A stretch of DNA of 64,000 nt from Agrobacterium vitis. Its GTDB lineage: Bacteria; Pseudomonadota; Alphaproteobacteria; Rhizobiales; Rhizobiaceae. Location of the stretch: positions 2,801,001 through 2,865,000 of the forward strand of contig NZ_CP146242.1 in NCBI RefSeq assembly GCF_037039395.1, in the 5' to 3' direction. How positions within the stretch are numbered: the stretch's first letter is position 1; every line of letters starts with the position of its first letter. Made by a program: the position numbers and the translations under genes. Shown here piece by piece: positions 61,111 to 64,000 of the stretch. The notes below the pieces were generated by a model, which was given only the letters and a program-made list of their open reading frames with translations, was not told where the DNA came from and ran no database searches.

Positions 61111-62979
61111 TGACAAATTCTCATCAAAAGAGACGACTTTATTGCGACCGGAGTTTTTGGCTGTGTAAAGGCATTGATCGGCTTTCACAAACAGCGCTTC
61201 ATCTGTTTCATCATGCTCAGCCGATTGTTCGGCAACCCCGATGCTGACGGTCACATGTCCCCAGGGCAGGTTTTTCTGGTGGATTATCTCCAGGGCGGCA
61301 ATCCGCTGGCGGATCTCCTCGCCTATCTGGTGGGCCTGGCTTGCGGTTCTGCCCGGCAGCAGGATAACGATTTCCTCCCCGCCGTAGCGCGCGGCAAGAT
61401 CCGTTCCGGGACGGATTGCAGCGGCGATTTCGGTCGAAATTTTCCGCAGGCAATCATCGCCTGGCAGATGGCCATAGGTATCGTTGAACAGCTTGAATTT
61501 ATCGACATCGACGACAAGCAGTGACAGGGGGGTGCCCACCATCCTTGCCTCGGCGGAAAGACTTTTCATCTGCCTGTTGAAGTGACGTTTGTTGGAAAGC
61601 TGTGTCAATTCATCCGTGTTGGCAAGCCGATCCAGCTCTTCCTGCAAAAGCCTTTGGCTTGTGACGTCCCTGGTCACGGCGACCATGCCACTGCTGACAT
61701 CGAAGCTGCGAACCCGGGTTATCACGGTTTCCAGCCAGGAGATCTCACCGTCTTTTTTTATTCTGGGGAAGACAAGCCGTTCGATTGATGAACCGGCGGC
61801 AATGTTGGCCAGCGCCTCCGACCAGTATTGCCGGGCGTCGGCATCGTATTCGTCCAACACGCTGCGCCCGACGATCGTATCGGCCTCAACGCCGAGAACA
61901 GATTTGGCGGCTGCCGAAACATATTCGCGGATACCGTTGTCATCCAGCTTTTCAATCAAGTCGGATGAGACATTGGCAATCAGGCGGAATTCCGCTTCTC
62001 GTGCGGCAATAATCATCTCGTCGCGGCGCTTTAATGCCCATTGCCGTCTCAAGCGGACGCCCAACGCACATGCGACCATCAATGCGACGAGGAAACAGAT
62101 CCATCTGGGTTTGCTGATATCTATCCAATACCACAGGATAGATTTCTTCGAGACAGCTACAAGCACGGTGATCTGCGTATTGCTGCTTCTATAATATCCA
62201 GATGTTCTCAATATGCCGTCAAAGCGGGATGTATATTGAAAATTTCCAATGTTGCTTGTCGAAACACTTCGGTACAGAGCCGAATCGGCGATGCTGGTTC
62301 CCATTGCCGTTGCATCCAGGGGCGCACGGACCAGTACGCGGCCAGCCCCATCCATCATCGCGAAGGCACTGTTGTCCAGCATGTTGAAACTCCGGAAAAA
62401 CCGGATGAAGCTTTCGACATCAATGGTCGCCACCATGATGCCCGCAAATTGTCCTCGATCATCGTTCATCCGCTGGGAGAGGGTAATGAACCAGTCTTTG
62501 GCCGACGGACTTTGATAGGGTCCATCGACAAATGGTCGCAGCTCCGCGGATGTTTGATGGGTTTTGAAATAACTGCGGCTGGAAAGATCGAGACCCGATG
62601 AAAACGGATCGGAGGTCGACTCAATCAGCCGACCATCCGGGCCGATATAGGCCAAACTGCGCAAATAGGGTGACGTCTTGATAAGCTCGCGCATCCTGCG
62701 GACAAGGTCGAGGCTCTGCAAAACGCTTTTGCTGTTGTTTTCCTGCACTTCGAAGACCAGCCCGGCCAAAGGCTGCTTGGCCACCTCGATGACGTCGTCC
62801 GTATGCTGGGCGATCGCTCTTGCCGTTTGCGCAAGATAGGAATTCATCCGCGACACCTGGGCCGTCCAGTTTGCAACCTCGGACCAGATCGTCAATGCCA
62901 GAAATATTGCAAATCCTCCCGCGATAACCAGCTGTTGGGCGGGATTTTTCGATGCGATATGCATGACATTCATGGTCAA
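61096..62979 (-). CDS. Cache-PAS-GGDEF diguanylate cyclase
   Basis: A 627-residue membrane protein: TM1 (about residues 16-34), periplasmic dCache sensor (LIKTSPYLRSLAYIGPDGRL, SSRSYFKTHQTSAEL), TM2 (about 293-312), PAS (about 335-450) and GGDEF (about 460-620). The active loop reads ARYGGEEIVILLPG, with Ile in place of the final Phe of GGEEF. The inhibitory RxxD is absent (RPGTD spacing differs). It probably makes c-di-GMP in response to a small extracellular ligand. The start may be MTMN or the ATG six bases on. Confidence 0.92.
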   Translation of the reverse strand: MTMNVMHIASKNPAQQLVIAGGFAIFLALTIWSEVANWTAQVSRMNSYLAQTARAIAQHTDDVIEVAKQPLAGLVFEVQENNSKSVLQSLDLVRRMRELIKTSPYLRSLAYIGPDGRLIESTSDPFSSGLDLSSRSYFKTHQTSAELRPFVDGPYQSPSAKDWFITLSQRMNDDRGQFAGIMVATIDVESFIRFFRSFNMLDNSAFAMMDGAGRVLVRAPLDATAMGTSIADSALYRSVSTSNIGNFQYTSRFDGILRTSGYYRSSNTQITVLVAVSKKSILWYWIDISKPRWICFLVALMVACALGVRLRRQWALKRRDEMIIAAREAEFRLIANVSSDLIEKLDDNGIREYVSAAAKSVLGVEADTIVGRSVLDEYDADARQYWSEALANIAAGSSIERLVFPRIKKDGEISWLETVITRVRSFDVSSGMVAVTRDVTSQRLLQEELDRLANTDELTQLSNKRHFNRQMKSLSAEARMVGTPLSLLVVDVDKFKLFNDTYGHLPGDDCLRKISTEIAAAIRPGTDLAARYGGEEIVILLPGRTASQAHQIGEEIRQRIAALEIIHQKNLPWGHVTVSIGVAEQSAEHDETDEALFVKADQCLYTAKNSGRNKVVSFDENLSVAAA

Positions 62980-63485
62980 GTTTTCTCTTGTAGTAGATCA
63001 ATATTATATTAAGAGGGTAGTAATTAAAAAATTATTTCGTATTTTTGCGAATGAATAAAATGATAGGAGTTTGAAATTTACACTTGGAAAACGATCTGAA
63101 GACAATAAATTTTAAGGTAAATGCAAGAATTTACTGCCTGGATGAACTTGCCGCACTTAACCCGCGGTGCATTTTATAAAGCACACCAAGGTTTTTGTAA
63201 CCCTTTAAAATTACTGGATAATTTTCTCTTGGGGCCTCAGCCGACTTAAGGAGCTATCTGGCTTCCTGCGTCTGACCAGAATGATTGCTTCAAGGTTTTG
63301 GATGTGATCCATAATCCTTCTCACTTCATTCAAGATATAGTCTGTAACAGATCGCCGCTTTCCTTATGTTTATTATCGAACTCAACTTACTCATAGAGCA
63401 GATATAAATGCATCCGACGGTAGGGCGTGTAATATTTTACCCGTCTATAGCGGCAGAGGAAATCGCGATTTCTTTTAATGACTGG
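62980..63485. other. AT-rich intergenic region
   Basis: About 500 bases upstream of csbD and of the diguanylate cyclase. It is AT-rich, with no credible ORF. Promoters for both genes should be here; one candidate is listed separately at 63486-63510. Confidence 0.4.
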
Positions 63486-63510
63486 TGAACAATTTTTCCG
63501 GCCGCACGTT
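63486..63510 (+). promoter_or_regulatory. EcfG-type stress promoter candidate for csbD
   Basis: TGAAC, 16 bases, then CGTT resembles the alphaproteobacterial EcfG (general stress sigma) pattern GGAAC-N16/17-CGTT with one mismatch, 55 bases before the csbD start. CsbD proteins are usually stress-induced. Confidence 0.4.
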
Positions 63511-63564
63511 TCAATGCCGGAACACCAACAACGGTCTTCCTTAATCAAGAGAAGGACGAAAACC

Positions 63565-63732
63565 ATGGACAAGAATCGCATCGAAGGTGCCGCCAAGGAA
63601 GCCAAGGGCAGCGTCAAGGAAACCGTAGGCAAGGTAACCGGCAGCAAGAAGCTCGAAACCGAAGGCAAGATGGACAAGGCCGCCGGCAAGGTTCAGTCCA
63701 CCGTTGGCAAGGCCAAGGATGCCTTCAAGTAA
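63565..63732 (+). CDS. CsbD family stress protein
   Basis: A 55-residue, highly charged Lys/Gly/Ala-rich protein, MDKNRIEGAAKEAKGSVKET then GKVQSTVGKAKDAFK, the CsbD signature. Members accumulate in general stress or stationary phase; the molecular role is unknown. The start at 63565 follows AGAGAAGGACG. A candidate EcfG promoter lies upstream. Confidence 0.9.
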   Translation: MDKNRIEGAAKEAKGSVKETVGKVTGSKKLETEGKMDKAAGKVQSTVGKAKDAFK

Positions 63733-63810
63733 ACGAAATATCATGTTCGAAGTCTCTGAGGCTTGAAGATGCGCAGCATCCTCGCCTTCAGACGTCCTAC
63801 GATAATAACG

Positions 63811-63831
63811 GCAGCCACGCGGCGTGGCTGC
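63811..63831. terminator. Hairpin after csbD
   Basis: GCAGCCACG (63811-63819) pairs perfectly with CGTGGCTGC (63823-63831) over a CGG loop, followed by TGTTG. Likely the csbD terminator. Confidence 0.7.
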
Positions 63832-63914
63832 TGTTGAAAGACACTTGGGCAAGGCGGATTACTGCCTTGCGAAGGGGACCGGAAACGGTCCGCAACAGCG
63901 GAAAGGAATGTTCG

Positions 63915-64000
63915 ATGAGAACAGTTTTTGCTCTGGTCGCGGTGGCGGCAATGGGGGCGGCATCGGTCGCCAATGCAGCGAATACCCATCACAACAGCAC
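63915..64000 (+). CDS. Exported protein (partial, C-terminus off window)
   Basis: The ORF begins MRTVFALVAVAAMGAASVAN, a Sec signal peptide with a likely cleavage after ANA, then NTHHNS at the window edge. GGAAAGGAATG precedes the start. Too little remains to name it. Confidence 0.7.
   Translation, partial: MRTVFALVAVAAMGAASVANAANTHHNS

Overview
The window looks like the chromosome of a Rhizobiaceae bacterium (Agrobacterium/Allorhizobium/Rhizobium type). The reasons are a GC-rich backbone, the RutR-PreTA-HydA pyrimidine catabolic set, rhizobial intergenic palindromes, DUF2325, CsbD and DUF1045 genes, and an IetAS-like module, a family first described on an Agrobacterium Ti plasmid. This placement is by recognition only; no search was run.

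Layout. 1-6.0 kb (minus strand): a reductive pyrimidine/hydantoin catabolic operon, with an amidohydrolase (carbamoylase/ureidopropionase type), a small DUF559 gene caught between two copies of a palindromic repeat, dihydropyrimidinase, an AT-rich orphan ORF, and a NitT/TauT-type ABC transporter that runs off the left edge. 6.3 kb: divergent rutR with a RutR-like operator. 7.1-11.0 kb: a DMT exporter and a CHASE-PAS-GGDEF-EAL protein. 11.9-14.6 kb: preT-preA (dihydropyrimidine dehydrogenase), with a second weaker RutR-like site upstream. 14.9-24.6 kb: ordinary chromosomal genes (DUF2325, DUF423, truncated globin, Tat-exported hydrolase, soluble chemoreceptor, a circularly permuted ATP-grasp/alpha-E/transglutaminase operon, a frameshifted J-domain-like gene, MarR), plus one solitary type I-C-like CRISPR repeat.

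24.9-44.8 kb is the accessory region and starts just after tRNA-Arg(CCG). First (25.1-34.0 kb, minus strand) comes a decayed Mu-like prophage whose surviving genes keep Mu order: portal fragment, minor-head fragment, gpG, gpI protease, a gp47 fragment, a small tail gene, then com, a 59-codon ORF and an ABC-ATPase/GNAT fusion sitting where Mu has mom. An IetAS-like AAA-ATPase/subtilase pair is inserted between gpG and gpI. Second (34.0-44.8 kb, plus strand) comes an orphan type VI secretion island: vgrG, an unrecognised effector candidate overlapping an exported partner (probable immunity), a decayed accessory gene, a DUF2169 adaptor, a ketosynthase-like protein, a DUF4150 PAAR-like protein with a PD-(D/E)XK-type nuclease tail, and three DUF3396 immunity genes, the last truncated. 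Orphan gene ends at both edges of the island point to recombination and cassette exchange.

44.8-64 kb returns to the backbone: ester cyclase, nitroreductase and HxlR regulator, an SHMT-like enzyme and a GMC oxidoreductase, DEAD-box helicase, a multi-PAS hybrid kinase, divergent MnmD and MnmC2-like genes, DUF1045, PuuE-type allantoinase, a Cache-PAS-GGDEF protein, CsbD, and a partial exported protein.
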